Shown here: positions 1-8,674 of the stretch, piece after piece
Position numbering within the stretch: the stretch's first letter is position 1
How the letters are laid out: every line of letters starts with the position of its first letter
Assembly (NCBI RefSeq): GCF_028583725.1
Contig: NZ_CP110680.1
Coordinates: forward strand, 3,348,001-3,412,000
Direction of reading: 5' to 3'
Length of the DNA: 64,000 nt
From: Cellulomonas fimi
Lineage (GTDB): Bacteria > Actinomycetota > Actinomycetes > Actinomycetales > Cellulomonadaceae
Notes under the pieces: model-generated
Told to the model about the DNA's origin: nothing
Database searches by the model: none
The model's input: the letters and a program-made list of their open reading frames with translations, nothing else
Program-made: the position numbers and the translations under genes

Positions 1-382
1 CCTCGTCGTCACCGCGCTCAACCGGTACGCGGGCCTGGTCGCGGGGTTCTACTTCCTCGGCGTCGTCGTCTACCTGACGAGGCACGCGGTCGTGCCGCTC
101 ACCACGTCGGGCGGCTGGCGCGGGCCCGCCGACCTCGTCGCCGTCGGGTTCTACCTGCTCGGCGTCGTGCCGCTGTACGGCATGGCGCTGCTGGAGACGC
201 GGGTCCTGGGCGCCGGGTGGGACGACGAGCACCGCCTCAAGGTCCACGCGACCCTCGTCGGGCTGTTCCTCGTCGTCGCCCACGTCGCGATGATCGCCGG
301 GATGCTCGACCCGACCGTGCTCGGGTGGCAGCCGACGCACGTCATGGACGACGGGTCGAGCATGGCGGGCATGACGCACTGA
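1..382 (+). CDS. Integral membrane protein, C-terminal part (5' end outside window)
   Basis: The reading frame is open from base 2 and ends with TGA at 380-382, so only about 126 C-terminal residues are visible. At least three hydrophobic segments can be seen: around GLVAGFYFLGVVVYL, LVAVGFYLLGVVPLYGMAL, and LVGLFLVVAHVAMIAGM. The soluble tail ends in a short Met/His-containing stretch (HVMDDGSSMAGMTH). I do not recognise the family. It converges on the histidine kinase, only 7 bp away. Together with the Met/His-rich DUF305 protein nearby, the tail suggests, but does not prove, a part in metal handling. It could equally be an unrelated membrane protein. Confidence 0.75.
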   Translation, partial: LVVTALNRYAGLVAGFYFLGVVVYLTRHAVVPLTTSGGWRGPADLVAVGFYLLGVVPLYGMALLETRVLGAGWDDEHRLKVHATLVGLFLVVAHVAMIAGMLDPTVLGWQPTHVMDDGSSMAGMTH

Positions 383-389
383 GCCGGCG

Positions 390-1514
390 TCACGGGGCGG
401 GCGGCAGCGTCACCGTGAACGCCGCCCCCGCCCCCGGTCCGGCGCTCGCCGCCGTGAGCGTCCCGCCGTGCGCCTGGACCAGGGCCCTGCTGATCGCGAG
501 CCCGATCCCCGAGCCCCCGTGCCCGCGGTCGCGCGCGGTGTCGACGCGGTAGAAGCGCTCGAACACGTGCGGCAGGTGCTCGGCCGCGATGCCCTCGCCC
601 GTGTCGCTCACCCGCAACGACACCAGCCCGTCGCGCTCGCGGGCGGCCGCCAGCGTGAGGCGGCCCCCGGGCGGCGTGTGCCGCACGGCGTTCGCGACGA
701 GGTTGTCGAGCACCTGCGCGAGGCGCGTGCGGTCGACGGCGACCAGCGGCAGGTCGTGCGGCACGTCGAGGACGACCTCCACGTCCGCGGCGGCGGCGCG
801 CTCGCGCCCCGCACCCGCCGCGGCGCGCAGGAGCTCGGCCGGGGCGACGGCTTCGCGGTGCAGCGTCAGGTCGCCGGACTCGGCGCGGGTGACGGCCGCG
901 AGGTCGTCGGCGAGCCGGGTCAGCCGCGCGCTCTGCTCGCGCAGGACCGCGAGCGTGTCGTCGTCGAGCGGCTGCACCCCGTCCTCGATCGCCTCGAGGT
1001 ACCCGGCGATCGTCGCGACCGGCGTGCGAACCTCGTGCGCGACGTCGGCGAGCAGCCGCGCGCGCAGCCGGTCGGACTCGTGCAGCCGGGCCGCCATCGC
1101 GTTGAACGACCGGGCGAGGTCGTCGAACTCCGTCCCGAGCCCCGGCTCGGGGACGCGTGAGTCGTACGCGCCGGCACCGACCCGCGCCGCGGCGGTCGAG
1201 ACGGTGGCGAGCGACCGGCCGATGCGGCGGTTGAGCACCACGCCGACGACCGCCGACACGACGGCGGCGGCGCCGAGGGCGAGCGCGAGCGACACCGTGC
1301 CGGCGTCCTGGAAGGCCCGCTCCGCGTGCAGGACCGCGGCGTCGTGGTCGCCCATGCCGGCACTCGTCATGTGCTGGTGGAACAGGCCCGGCCCGACGGC
1401 GGCCGCCACCAGCCACGCCGTCACCGCGGCCGTGGCGAGCACCACGACGAGCGCCCCGACGAGCAGCGCGCCCAGCCCCCACGCCGACGTCGGCCGGCGT
1501 GCCTCGGCCGTCAC
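390..1514 (-). CDS. Two-component sensor histidine kinase, HAMP type, with Met/His-rich sensor loop
   Basis: Membrane sensor kinase of 374 residues that should phosphorylate the regulator encoded just upstream. Order: TM1 about 14-40, short outside loop about 41-74, TM2 about 75-97, HAMP-like region, DHp domain with phospho-acceptor H160 in LADVAHEVRTP, N box DNLVANAVRHTPP, G boxes DTGEGIA and GSGIGLAI. I chose GTG at 1514 because it overlaps the regulator stop as GTGA, the usual coupled arrangement; the open frame extends further upstream but would overlap the regulator heavily. The outside loop contains H46, H48, M49, M54, H57 and H63, an unusual density for only 34 residues, pointing to direct metal sensing as in Cus-type kinases. 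The ligand is inferred, not shown. Confidence 0.93.
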   Translation of the reverse strand: MTAEARRPTSAWGLGALLVGALVVVLATAAVTAWLVAAAVGPGLFHQHMTSAGMGDHDAAVLHAERAFQDAGTVSLALALGAAAVVSAVVGVVLNRRIGRSLATVSTAAARVGAGAYDSRVPEPGLGTEFDDLARSFNAMAARLHESDRLRARLLADVAHEVRTPVATIAGYLEAIEDGVQPLDDDTLAVLREQSARLTRLADDLAAVTRAESGDLTLHREAVAPAELLRAAAGAGRERAAAADVEVVLDVPHDLPLVAVDRTRLAQVLDNLVANAVRHTPPGGRLTLAAARERDGLVSLRVSDTGEGIAAEHLPHVFERFYRVDTARDRGHGGSGIGLAISRALVQAHGGTLTAASAGPGAGAAFTVTLPPAP

Positions 1515-2245
1515 GTGCCCGTCCCGATCCGGTAGCCGACCCCCCGGACGGTCCGCACGTAGCGCTGCGCGTCCGCGGTGTCGCCGAGCTTCTGCCGCAC
1601 GTGCAGGACGTGCACGTCGACGAGGTGCTCGTCGCCGACCCACCCCGGCCCCCACACGAGGTCGATGAGCGCGCGCCGGCTGAGCACGCGCCCGGGGTGC
1701 TCCGCGAGCGCGACGAGGACGTCGAACTCGGTGCGCGTGAGCGGGACCCCCACGTCACCGAGGTGCACCTCGCGTGCGTCGACGTCGACCCGCAGGTCGC
1801 CGACCCGCACGACGCGACCCGCCGGCTCCGCGGCGGCCACGGGAGCGGCCCGTCGCGGGCGGCGCATGAGGGCCGCCACGCGCGCCATGAGCTCGCGCGG
1901 GCTGAACGGCTTCGTCACGTAGTCGTCGGCGCCCACGGACAGGCCGACGACGGTGTCGACCTCCTCCGCGCGCGCCGTGAGCATGACGACGTAGCAGTCC
2001 GAGAACGTGCGCAGCCGCCGGCAGACCTCGACGCCGTCCAGCCCGGGCAGGCCGAGGTCGAGCACCACGAGGTCCGGGTCCACCTCGCGCAGCACGTCGA
2101 CCGCCCGTGCACCGTCGTGGCACACGGTCGTCGTGAAGCCGTCCCGCTCGAGGTACCCCGCGACCAGACGGGCGAGCGGCTCCTCGTCGTCGACGACGAC
2201 GGCCCGGCGGACGGGGGCGGGGGGCGCGGTGGTCACGGTCACCAT
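1511..2245 (-). CDS. OmpR/PhoB-family response regulator
   Basis: DNA-binding response regulator of 244 residues. The receiver domain (about 14-125) shows the acidic pair D19-D20, phospho-acceptor D63 in LVVLDLGLPG, and the conserved Lys in VTKPFSPREL. The C-terminal winged helix (about 145-240) has the usual FDVLVALAEHPGRVLSR and VDVHVLHVRQKLG helices and ends in RTVRGVGYRI. It is first in an operon with the histidine kinase (4-bp GTGA overlap) and divergent from the DUF305 lipoprotein gene. The 153-bp intergenic space carries an 11-bp direct repeat, a plausible site for this regulator. Confidence 0.95.
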   Translation of the reverse strand: MVTVTTAPPAPVRRAVVVDDEEPLARLVAGYLERDGFTTTVCHDGARAVDVLREVDPDLVVLDLGLPGLDGVEVCRRLRTFSDCYVVMLTARAEEVDTVVGLSVGADDYVTKPFSPRELMARVAALMRRPRRAAPVAAAEPAGRVVRVGDLRVDVDAREVHLGDVGVPLTRTEFDVLVALAEHPGRVLSRRALIDLVWGPGWVGDEHLVDVHVLHVRQKLGDTADAQRYVRTVRGVGYRIGTGT

Positions 2246-2275
2246 CTTGTCCGTCGGCGCCCGTCGTGCCCGCGA

Positions 2276-2297
2276 CCTTCATCGAACCTTGATCCGA
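2276..2297. promoter_or_regulatory. Putative response-regulator box: two 11-bp direct repeats
   Basis: Two adjacent 11-base units, CCTTCATCGAA (2276-2286) and CCTTGATCCGA (2287-2297), repeat with a period of one helical turn. OmpR-family regulators commonly bind such tandem half-sites. The repeat lies between the divergent regulator gene and the DUF305 gene, so it could control both. Eight of eleven positions match. Confidence 0.45.
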
Positions 2298-2398
2298 CCG
2301 CGAGGACGCGTGCGGGGTCCGCGAGCGACAGTGGCCGTCTCCGGGGGCCGACCGAGGGCCGCCGGGGACCTCGCACCGCACCTGGAAGGACCCGTCCC

Positions 2399-3061
2399 GT
2401 GAGCACCACCGCGCGTCGCGTCGCCACCGCGACGGCCGCCCTGACCCTCGCCGCGACGCTGGCCTCGTGCGCCGGCCCCGCGCCGGGCGCACCCGCCGAC
2501 GCCGACCCGCCCGCCTCGAGCGCGACGCAGACGGAGTCGCGGCACGACGCGACCGACACGTGGTTCGCGCAGATGATGGTCGTCCACCACCAGGGGGCCA
2601 TCGAGATGGCGGAGCTCGCGCTCGACCGTGCGTCGACCCCGCAGGTGCGCGACCTCGCGCAGCGCATCGCCGACGCGCAGGGCCCGGAGATCGCGCTCAT
2701 GACCGGGTGGCTGCAGGCGTGGGGCGAGGACGTTCCCGGCGACCCGGACGGCGACGGCGGTCACATGTCCGGCGGCGGGACGGGCGGAGGCATGGACCAC
2801 GGCGGGATGGACCACGGCGGGATGGACATGCACGGCATGAGCCAGGACGAGGCGATGGGGTCGCTCGACGGGCTCGACGGTGTCGCGTTCGACCGCGCGT
2901 TCCTCGACCTGATGACCGCCCACCACCGGGGAGCCGTCGAGATGGCCGAGACCGAGCTCGCCGAGGGCACGCACCCCGCGGCGCTGCGCCTCGCGCGCAC
3001 GATCATCGACGCCCAGACGGCCGAGACCACCGAGATGCAGAACCTGCTGAACGCCCTGTGA
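2399..3061 (+). CDS. DUF305 lipoprotein, Met/His-rich, probable extracytoplasmic metal-binding protein
   Basis: A secreted lipoprotein of 220 residues. GTG at 2399 was chosen because GGAAGGA lies 8-14 bases upstream and it yields a clean signal peptide with lipobox LASC, lipidated Cys at 24. The body has the duplicated ferritin-like DUF305 signature: VHHQGAIEMAE in the first half and AHHRGAVEMAE in the second. The two halves are joined by a Gly/Met/His/Asp linker with repeated GGMDH units (MDHGGMDHGGMDMHGM). Such linkers bind copper or silver in known exported proteins. Divergent from the two-component operon and probably its target. Function beyond metal binding is unknown. Confidence 0.9.
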   Translation: MSTTARRVATATAALTLAATLASCAGPAPGAPADADPPASSATQTESRHDATDTWFAQMMVVHHQGAIEMAELALDRASTPQVRDLAQRIADAQGPEIALMTGWLQAWGEDVPGDPDGDGGHMSGGGTGGGMDHGGMDHGGMDMHGMSQDEAMGSLDGLDGVAFDRAFLDLMTAHHRGAVEMAETELAEGTHPAALRLARTIIDAQTAETTEMQNLLNAL

Positions 3062-3108
3062 GCGGGGGCGACGCGGAGAGCGCGTCCGCGATCACGTACC
3101 GTCGTCCG

Positions 3109-3531
3109 GTGCCGCACGACGACTCCCCCGCCGACCGCACCCCGGCGGACGGAAGCCTGCCCGGGCTGACGGCGTGCGCGCTGTGCGCCGGGGAGACGCT
3201 CGAGGGCGTCGACGACCTGCCCGGCGGCCAGGCGGAACGGCTGCGGCGGCTCGCCGAGACGGGGGTCGCGCGGCTGACGTTCGTCGACTGCCTCGACGAG
3301 TGCGAGCGCGGGGACGTCGTCGTCGCGCGCCCGACCGCGCACTGCCGCCGTGCCGGGGTGGCGCCCGTCTGGTTCGAGCGTCTCGCGGGCGACGCGCCGA
3401 CCGCGGCGCTGGCCGCGTGGCTGCGGGCCGGCGGTCCGGGCGGCGGCCCGCCCCCGGCGGCGCTGCGCGCGCTCGTGATCGACCGCGGGCCGGGTGAGGG
3501 TGACGCACCCGCGCAGGTCCACTGCGCCTGA
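3109..3531 (+). CDS. Small cysteine-containing protein, possible thioredoxin-like [2Fe-2S] ferredoxin
   Basis: Protein of 140 residues. The GTG start at 3109 lies 7 bases after TACCGT (3097-3102), matching the leaderless pattern seen elsewhere in the window. Cysteines occur as TACALCAGE near residue 25, VDCLDEC near residue 65 and AHCRR near residue 80, and the chain ends VHCA. This spacing and the downstream VVVARP...APVWFERL segment recall thioredoxin-like (2Fe-2S) ferredoxins, which place four Cys in a similar order, but the match is loose. The C-terminal part is Gly/Pro/Ala-rich. Function unknown; it may belong with the metal-response genes beside it or simply follow them. Confidence 0.65.
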   Translation: MPHDDSPADRTPADGSLPGLTACALCAGETLEGVDDLPGGQAERLRRLAETGVARLTFVDCLDECERGDVVVARPTAHCRRAGVAPVWFERLAGDAPTAALAAWLRAGGPGGGPPPAALRALVIDRGPGEGDAPAQVHCA

Positions 3532-3555
3532 CGCGCGCGCGGCGCACGGACGCGA

Positions 3556-3594
3556 CGACGACCTCGTCCCGGCCGGTGCGGGACGAGGTCGTCG
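3556..3594. terminator. Bidirectional hairpin terminator
   Basis: Perfect 15-bp inverted repeat: arms 3556-3570 and 3580-3594, 9-nt loop. It lies between the convergent genes ending at 3531 (plus) and 3624 (minus). There is no U-tract, which is common for high-GC actinobacterial terminators. Confidence 0.75.
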
Positions 3595-3623
3595 GTCGTG
3601 CGCGGGTGCTCAGGCGGGCGCCG

Positions 3624-4901
3624 TCACCGGTAGGTGATCGACGACGTCGAGTAGCCGCAGGCCGCGGACGGGCCGGAGCCGATCTTGGACGGCTCGCCGG
3701 ACGTCACGCCCTTGTACTCCTCGCAGATCGCGATCTTCTTCGACGAGTCGTTGTAGATCTGGACGTTGGTGATCGTGGCCTTGTCGCCGAGGTTCGAGTT
3801 GATCCCCACCAGCGACTTGCCCGGTGCGGTCACCTTGACGTTGTCGACGACGACGGTCCGCGCGTACTGCTTGGAGCAGTTGCCGCACGAGCGGTAGAGC
3901 TTGCCGAAGTCCGAGACCTGGAAGTTCTTGATGACGAACTTCCCCGGCCCGTTGTGCTGGAACACCTTGTCCGACGCCGATCGCGCGCCGCCGCCGTCGA
4001 CCGTCATGACCTGCGACGACGACGAGCCCTTGAGCGTCGCGGCGTCCTCGCCGACGTCCTCCCACCACACGTTCTGCAGCGTGCAGGTACCGGTGCAGTG
4101 CACGCCGTCGCCGGCTCCCGTGCCGATGATGACGTTCTTGAGGACGGCGCCGTCGGAGAGCTGGAAGATCGGCGGCTGCGACTCGTCCTGGTCGCCCGAC
4201 GAGATGCCGTAGTACCGGACGTAGCCGCCGTCGAAGGTGCCGGAGACGCTGATGGTCGACGACACCTTCTTGGCGCTGGTCGCGGACGGCCAGGCCGGGA
4301 ACGACCCGCCGTTCGACGGCGGCGGCGTGGTGGTGCCGCCGCCCGAGCCGACCTTCACGAGCTCGAACTGCTGGTTGTACTGGTTGTTGTCGGTGAGCTG
4401 GGTGATGGTCGCGCCGTCGGCGGTGGAGCGGTTGGTGACCGTGACGGCCTTGCCGCTGTGCCGGTTGATCAGCCGGATGCGGCTGCCCTCGGAGTCGCCG
4501 AGCTTGAACTGCTGGTTGGTGCCGTTGAGGTCGGTGTACTGCCGGAACTCGCCGCCGTCGGCGGTGCTCCAGCCCCACAGGTCGAGCACCTTGCCGGAGT
4601 GCCTGTTCTGGAGCTTGTACCAGCCGGAGCCGGCGTCGACGAACTTCCACTGCTGCCAGTTGCCGTCGTTGCGGGTCCACTGCTGGACGACGCCGCCGTC
4701 GGCGGTGGACCAGTTGGCGACCTCCATCGCCTTGCCGCTCTGCCGGTTGAGCAGCACGTAGTACGCGCTGGTGTCGACGCTGGCCGCGGACGCCGTCGTC
4801 GCCGCGGTGAGGCCGACGGTCGCGCCGGCGGCCGTCGCGGCGAGCGCCGCGAGGAGTGCCCGCCAGGGGCGCCGTCGCCCCTGGATCGTTGTACGACTCA
4901 C
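3624..4901 (-). CDS. Secreted pectate lyase (PL3-like) with N-terminal ricin-type lectin domain
   Basis: Extracellular polysaccharide lyase of 425 residues that should cleave polygalacturonate by beta-elimination. The GTG at 4901 has a strong RBS (AAGGAGGG, spacing about 8). Order: Sec-type signal peptide about 1-40, with an Arg-rich start, a hydrophobic Ala-rich core and an AxA-type end; ricin-B/CBM13-like beta-trefoil about 45-185 with repeated Gln-x-Trp/Phe turns (VVQQW, NWQQWKF, TNQQFKL, YNQQFEL) and the recurring HSGK(A/V); Gly/Thr/Pro linker about 186-205; and a right-handed beta-helix catalytic domain with PL3 hallmarks (DGVHCTGTCTLQNVWWEDVGEDA, and a CGNC pair). Single gene between a terminator and a divergent antiporter; an operator-like palindrome lies upstream. 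The lectin module probably anchors the enzyme on plant wall sugars. Confidence 0.9.
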   Translation of the reverse strand: MSRTTIQGRRRPWRALLAALAATAAGATVGLTAATTASAASVDTSAYYVLLNRQSGKAMEVANWSTADGGVVQQWTRNDGNWQQWKFVDAGSGWYKLQNRHSGKVLDLWGWSTADGGEFRQYTDLNGTNQQFKLGDSEGSRIRLINRHSGKAVTVTNRSTADGATITQLTDNNQYNQQFELVKVGSGGGTTTPPPSNGGSFPAWPSATSAKKVSSTISVSGTFDGGYVRYYGISSGDQDESQPPIFQLSDGAVLKNVIIGTGAGDGVHCTGTCTLQNVWWEDVGEDAATLKGSSSSQVMTVDGGGARSASDKVFQHNGPGKFVIKNFQVSDFGKLYRSCGNCSKQYARTVVVDNVKVTAPGKSLVGINSNLGDKATITNVQIYNDSSKKIAICEEYKGVTSGEPSKIGSGPSAACGYSTSSITYR

Positions 4902-4961
4902 TGCTGGTCCCTCCTTCGGGTAAGGGCTTTCCAGGCCAGTGACCCATGAGCGCGCCTCCGC

Positions 4962-4982
4962 GTAAACCGTCGAAGCGTTTAC
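4962..4982. promoter_or_regulatory. LacI-type operator candidate upstream of pectate lyase
   Basis: A 21-bp inverted repeat with perfect outer arms GTAAAC and GTTTAC flanking a partly symmetric 9-base centre. It lies 60-80 bases upstream of the lyase start on the minus strand. AT-rich six-base arms stand out in this GC-rich DNA, and the size and form fit a LacI/GalR-family repressor. The regulator is not in the window. Confidence 0.5.
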
Positions 4983-5097
4983 GTCTGCGCTGCAGCATCC
5001 CCGTCCGCGCCCCACCGCAGAGGTCGCGACCGGGCGCGCCCGCCGCGTCGCTTCGTTAGCGTCGGGCGCAAGCGGTCGGTCACGGGGAGGACACCGG

Positions 5098-6810
5098 ATG
5101 CACCACGTCGAGGTGTTTCTGCTGGTCGCAGGCGCTGTGCTGGTCGCGGCGGCGTGCCGTCGACGCGGGTTGCCGTCGCCCCTCGTCATCGTCGCGATCT
5201 CGCTCGTCGTCTCGCTGGTCCCGGGCGTCCCCCGGTACGAGCTCAACTCCGAGATCCTGCTCGAGTTCGTCCTGCCGCCGCTGCTCTACTCCGCCGCCCT
5301 CGCCAGCTCGTACCGGGACTTCCGCGCCCAGCTCAACTCGATCACCCGCCTCGGCGTCGGGCTCGTCCTCGTCAGCGCGCTCGCCGTCGCGCTCGTCTTC
5401 TGGGCGCTCGAACCCGCCGTGTCGTTCGCCGTCGCGCTCGTGCTCGGCGCGGTCGTCGCGCCGCCCGACGCGGTCGCCGCCGCCGCCGTCGGCCGCCGGC
5501 TCGGCCTGCCCCGCCGCGTCATGACGGTCCTGTCCGGCGAGAGCCTCATCAACGACGCCACGTCGCTCACGCTCTACAAGGTCGCGCTCATCGGCGCCGC
5601 GACGGGCGCATGGGCGTTCGGCGGCGCGATCGGCACGTTCGCGGTGGCCGTCGTGGCGGGCGTCGCGGTCGGGCTCGCGATCGGGTGGGTCGTGCACGCG
5701 ATCCGCGTCCGGCTCGACGACCCCGTCGTCGCCTCCGCGATCGGGCTGCTCACCCCGTTCGGCGCGTACTGGGCCGCCGAGGCGGTGCACGGGTCGGGCG
5801 TCCTCGCGGTCGTCGCGGCCGGGCTCTACCTCGGGCACACGTCCCCGCGCGCGGGCTACGCGACGCGACTGTTCGAGGAGCCGATCTGGTCGACGCTCGA
5901 CATCCTGCTCGAGTCGTTCACGTTCGCCCTCATCGGCATCCAGCTGCCATGGATCGTCCGGGACCTGATGGCGTCCGACCAGGGGCTCGGGCACGCCGTC
6001 GTGGTGTCGCTCGCGGTGCTGGCCGTCGCCGTCCTCGTCCGGCCGCTCTACGTCTTCGGCACCGCGTGGTTCGACAACCTGCGGCTGCGCGGCAGCCACC
6101 GTCCCGAGCGCGACGCCCTGTCCGCGCGCGAGTCCGCGGTCGTGTCCTGGGCCGGGATGCGTGGCGTCGTCACGCTCGCCGCCGCCGCGGGCATCCCCGC
6201 GACGATCGACGGCGGCCCGTTCCCCGACCGCGCCACGATCCAGCTCGCCGCCTACACCGTCGCGATCGGCACGCTGCTCGGCCAGAGCCTCACGCTGCCG
6301 TGGGTGATCCGGCGGCTCGGGGTGGGCTCCGCCGACGAGGAGGCGTCGGACGCGACGCAGGAGGCCGCGACGAGGATCGCGACATCCGACGCGGTGCAGC
6401 GCGTCATCGAGTCGAAGCGCGGCGAGCTCGCCACGGTCGTCGGCCCACAGGCGGCGGACGAGGCGGTCGAGGCGCTGTCGGCCCGCTGGCGCGCGCGGGG
6501 TGCCGCCGCGGCCGTGATGCTCGACCCCGAGAACGCCCCCGACCTGCTGCCCGACGACGTCGACGCGCGCGAGAGCACGCGTGGGCTGGGGCCCGTCGGC
6601 AAGGCGGGCGACGGGCGGCTCCCCGGCGCGGCCGAGGGGCGGCGCACCCAGCAGTTCCGGCGCGAGATCATCGCGGCCCAGCGCGAGGTGCTCATGCAGC
6701 GCCGCGACGCGGGCCAGCTCGACGAGGCCGTGATGCGGCGGATGATGCGCGAGCTCGACCTGGAGGACGAGAGCCTGTCGTCGTCCTGGCTCGAGCGCGT
6801 GCGCGACTGA
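5098..6810 (+). CDS. Na+/H+ antiporter, CPA1 family
   Basis: Membrane cation/proton exchanger of 570 residues. ATG at 5098 follows GGGGAGG by 8 bases. About 12 hydrophobic segments fill residues 1-410. The CPA1 ion-site region is visible as VLGAVVAPPDAVAAAA near residue 120, followed by LSGESLINDATSLTLYK near 150 with the paired Asn-Asp. The later SWAGMRGVVTLAAAAGIP is the conserved MRG segment. Residues about 420-570 form a hydrophilic cytoplasmic tail, longer than minimal NhaP forms, with a predicted helical end rich in Arg and Glu. Its role is pH and sodium homeostasis. It stands alone; the next gene is convergent. Confidence 0.93.
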   Translation: MHHVEVFLLVAGAVLVAAACRRRGLPSPLVIVAISLVVSLVPGVPRYELNSEILLEFVLPPLLYSAALASSYRDFRAQLNSITRLGVGLVLVSALAVALVFWALEPAVSFAVALVLGAVVAPPDAVAAAAVGRRLGLPRRVMTVLSGESLINDATSLTLYKVALIGAATGAWAFGGAIGTFAVAVVAGVAVGLAIGWVVHAIRVRLDDPVVASAIGLLTPFGAYWAAEAVHGSGVLAVVAAGLYLGHTSPRAGYATRLFEEPIWSTLDILLESFTFALIGIQLPWIVRDLMASDQGLGHAVVVSLAVLAVAVLVRPLYVFGTAWFDNLRLRGSHRPERDALSARESAVVSWAGMRGVVTLAAAAGIPATIDGGPFPDRATIQLAAYTVAIGTLLGQSLTLPWVIRRLGVGSADEEASDATQEAATRIATSDAVQRVIESKRGELATVVGPQAADEAVEALSARWRARGAAAAVMLDPENAPDLLPDDVDARESTRGLGPVGKAGDGRLPGAAEGRRTQQFRREIIAAQREVLMQRRDAGQLDEAVMRRMMRELDLEDESLSSSWLERVRD

Positions 6811-6856
6811 CGGCGGCCCCCCCCGGCGACCGGCGGGCGCGCGACGCCGGCGCTGG

Positions 6857-8335
6857 TCACTCGGGCGCGTGCCGGTCGAGGAACTCGTACACCTCGGTCG
6901 TGTCGACACCCGGGTACGCGCCGACGGGCAGCGCGGCGAGCAGCGACGCGTGCGGCCGCGCCGACGGTCGCGCCTGGTCGCCCCACCGCTCGGCGAGGGT
7001 CGACGGGGGGCGCCGGCAGCACGTCGGGTCGGGGCAGCGGCTCGTCGCCCGCTCGGTCGTCTCGCGTCCCTGGAACCACCTGACGTGCGCGAACGGGACG
7101 CCGACGCTCACGGAGAACGCGCCCTGCGACGACGTCTGCACGCGAGAGGTGCACCAGTACGTGCCCGACGACGTGTCGGTGTACTGGTAGTACGGCGTGA
7201 AGCGGTCGGCGAGCGTGAACACGACGCGCGCGGTCCAGTGCCGGCAGACGGGCTGCCCCTCGATCGCACCGAGCGGGTCGGACGGGAAGACGACGCCGTC
7301 GTTCTCGTACGCCTTGTGCAGCGTGCCGCCCTCGTGAACCTTCATGAAGTGCACGGGGATGCCGAGGTGCCGCGTCGCGAGGTTGGTGAACCGGTGCGCG
7401 GCGGTCTCGTACGGCACGGCGAACTGGTCGCGCAGGTCCTCGACCGACAGCCGCCGCTCGGCCTTCGCGGCCTGCAGGTACGCGACCGCGCCGTCCTCGG
7501 GGAGCATGAGCGCGGCGGCCATGTAGTTCGCCTCGACGCGCTGGCGCAGGAAGTCGCCGTAGCTCGTGGGCTCGGCGTGGCCGAGCACGTGCGACGCGAG
7601 CGCCTGGAGCAGCGGTGACCGGCTGTCGCTGATGCCCGCGCCGCCCTGCGGCAGGTAGATGCGGCCGTGCGCGAGGTCCGTCACGGTGCGCGTCGAGTGC
7701 GGCAGGTCGGGCACGTGGTGCAGCGAGAAGCCGAGGTGCGCCGCGATGTCGGCGGTCGCGCGCTGCGACAGCGGCCCTCCCGCGTGCCCGACGGCCGTGA
7801 GCAGGTCGCGTGCGTGCGTCTCGAGCTCGGCGAAGTAGTTGTCCTGCGCGCGCATCCGGGCGCGCAGCTCGGCGTTCGCGCGGCGGGCCTCCTCCGGCGT
7901 CGCGGCGTTCTCGGTGAGCAGGCGCTGCACCTCGCCGGCCAGCCGGACGAGCGCGTCGAGCGCGTCGGTCGGCAGCGACTTGCCGACCTTGACCTCGGGG
8001 ATCTGCAGCGACGCGAAGAGCGGGCCGCGCTGCGTGCGCTCGAGCTCGACCTCGAGCGCGGCGCGGCGGGTGGGCGGCTCGGGCCGCAGCAGCTCCGCGA
8101 CCGGGACACCGAGCGCGTCGGCGACCGCGGACAGGACCCCGACGCGCGGCTCGCGATGGCCGTTCTCGAGCATCGAGACCTGGGACGGCGCGCGGCCGAT
8201 CGCGCGGCCCAGGTCGTCGAGGGTCATGCCGCGCGCGGTGCGCAGGTGCCGGATCCGGCGGCCCAGGACGAGGGTGTCGAGCGCGCCGGACGACGGGGGC
8301 GGGGGTGCCGCAGGGCGGGGCGACGTCGTCGTCAT
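6857..8335 (-). CDS. ramB: RamB-like XRE-family transcriptional regulator (HTH plus IrrE/ImmA-type domain)
   Basis: Regulator of 492 residues, divergent from isocitrate lyase. Start ATG at 8335; the frame stays open further upstream, but that part reads as non-coding. Order: Ala/Pro-rich leader, Cro/C1-type HTH about 28-80 ([32 protein letters not shown]), helical middle, ImmA/IrrE-like region with HVLGH and a [13 protein letters not shown] segment, and a C-terminal DUF2083-type cysteine region ending [10 protein letters not shown]. This is the architecture of RamB of Corynebacterium glutamicum, which controls acetate and glyoxylate genes, and the position beside aceA supports the name. It may also respond to short-chain acyl signals. 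Whether it represses or activates here cannot be read from sequence. Confidence 0.88.
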   Translation of the reverse strand: MTTTSPRPAAPPPPSSGALDTLVLGRRIRHLRTARGMTLDDLGRAIGRAPSQVSMLENGHREPRVGVLSAVADALGVPVAELLRPEPPTRRAALEVELERTQRGPLFASLQIPEVKVGKSLPTDALDALVRLAGEVQRLLTENAATPEEARRANAELRARMRAQDNYFAELETHARDLLTAVGHAGGPLSQRATADIAAHLGFSLHHVPDLPHSTRTVTDLAHGRIYLPQGGAGISDSRSPLLQALASHVLGHAEPTSYGDFLRQRVEANYMAAALMLPEDGAVAYLQAAKAERRLSVEDLRDQFAVPYETAAHRFTNLATRHLGIPVHFMKVHEGGTLHKAYENDGVVFPSDPLGAIEGQPVCRHWTARVVFTLADRFTPYYQYTDTSSGTYWCTSRVQTSSQGAFSVSVGVPFAHVRWFQGRETTERATSRCPDPTCCRRPPSTLAERWGDQARPSARPHASLLAALPVGAYPGVDTTEVYEFLDRHAPE

Positions 8336-8674
8336 AGCAACGAACGGTGCCAGGCCGCAGCGGTTCCGTCCAGGAGAAGGACCTCGATCCTTCCGCCCTG
8401 GAAGCGGTCTCATCGGGCAACGATCGGCGCCCTGCCGCAGGTGGGGCGCACTTCTTCCGTCGACACCGGTCCTCACCCGCACAGACGGCGCCCGCCGGGG
8501 CTCCTTCCGGTGAGCAGAAGAACCGTCGAACTTCACGCTCCGCCGACCGACCACCACCAGCCCGCAGGCGTCACGGTGGAGGTGCGGGCGGAACCGGACC
8601 ACCGGCTCACCGCCCGCACCACCCGACGACCCCGCACCGCCGCGGCCGTCACGACCGGACCGGGAGGTCACCCG
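8336..8674. other. Divergent ramB-aceA intergenic region
   Basis: About 340 bases without a gene. It must hold the promoters for both the regulator and isocitrate lyase. I looked for the RamB motif of C. glutamicum (around AACTTTGCAAA) and did not find a good copy. The most AT-rich part is 8515-8540 (GAAGAACCGTCGAACTTCAC), upstream of aceA. No convincing palindrome was seen. Confidence 0.5.

Noticed and set aside
3109..3531. Naming the 140-residue protein a ferredoxin
   Set aside because: Cys spacing is only loosely similar and no full motif is seen; kept as hypothetical.
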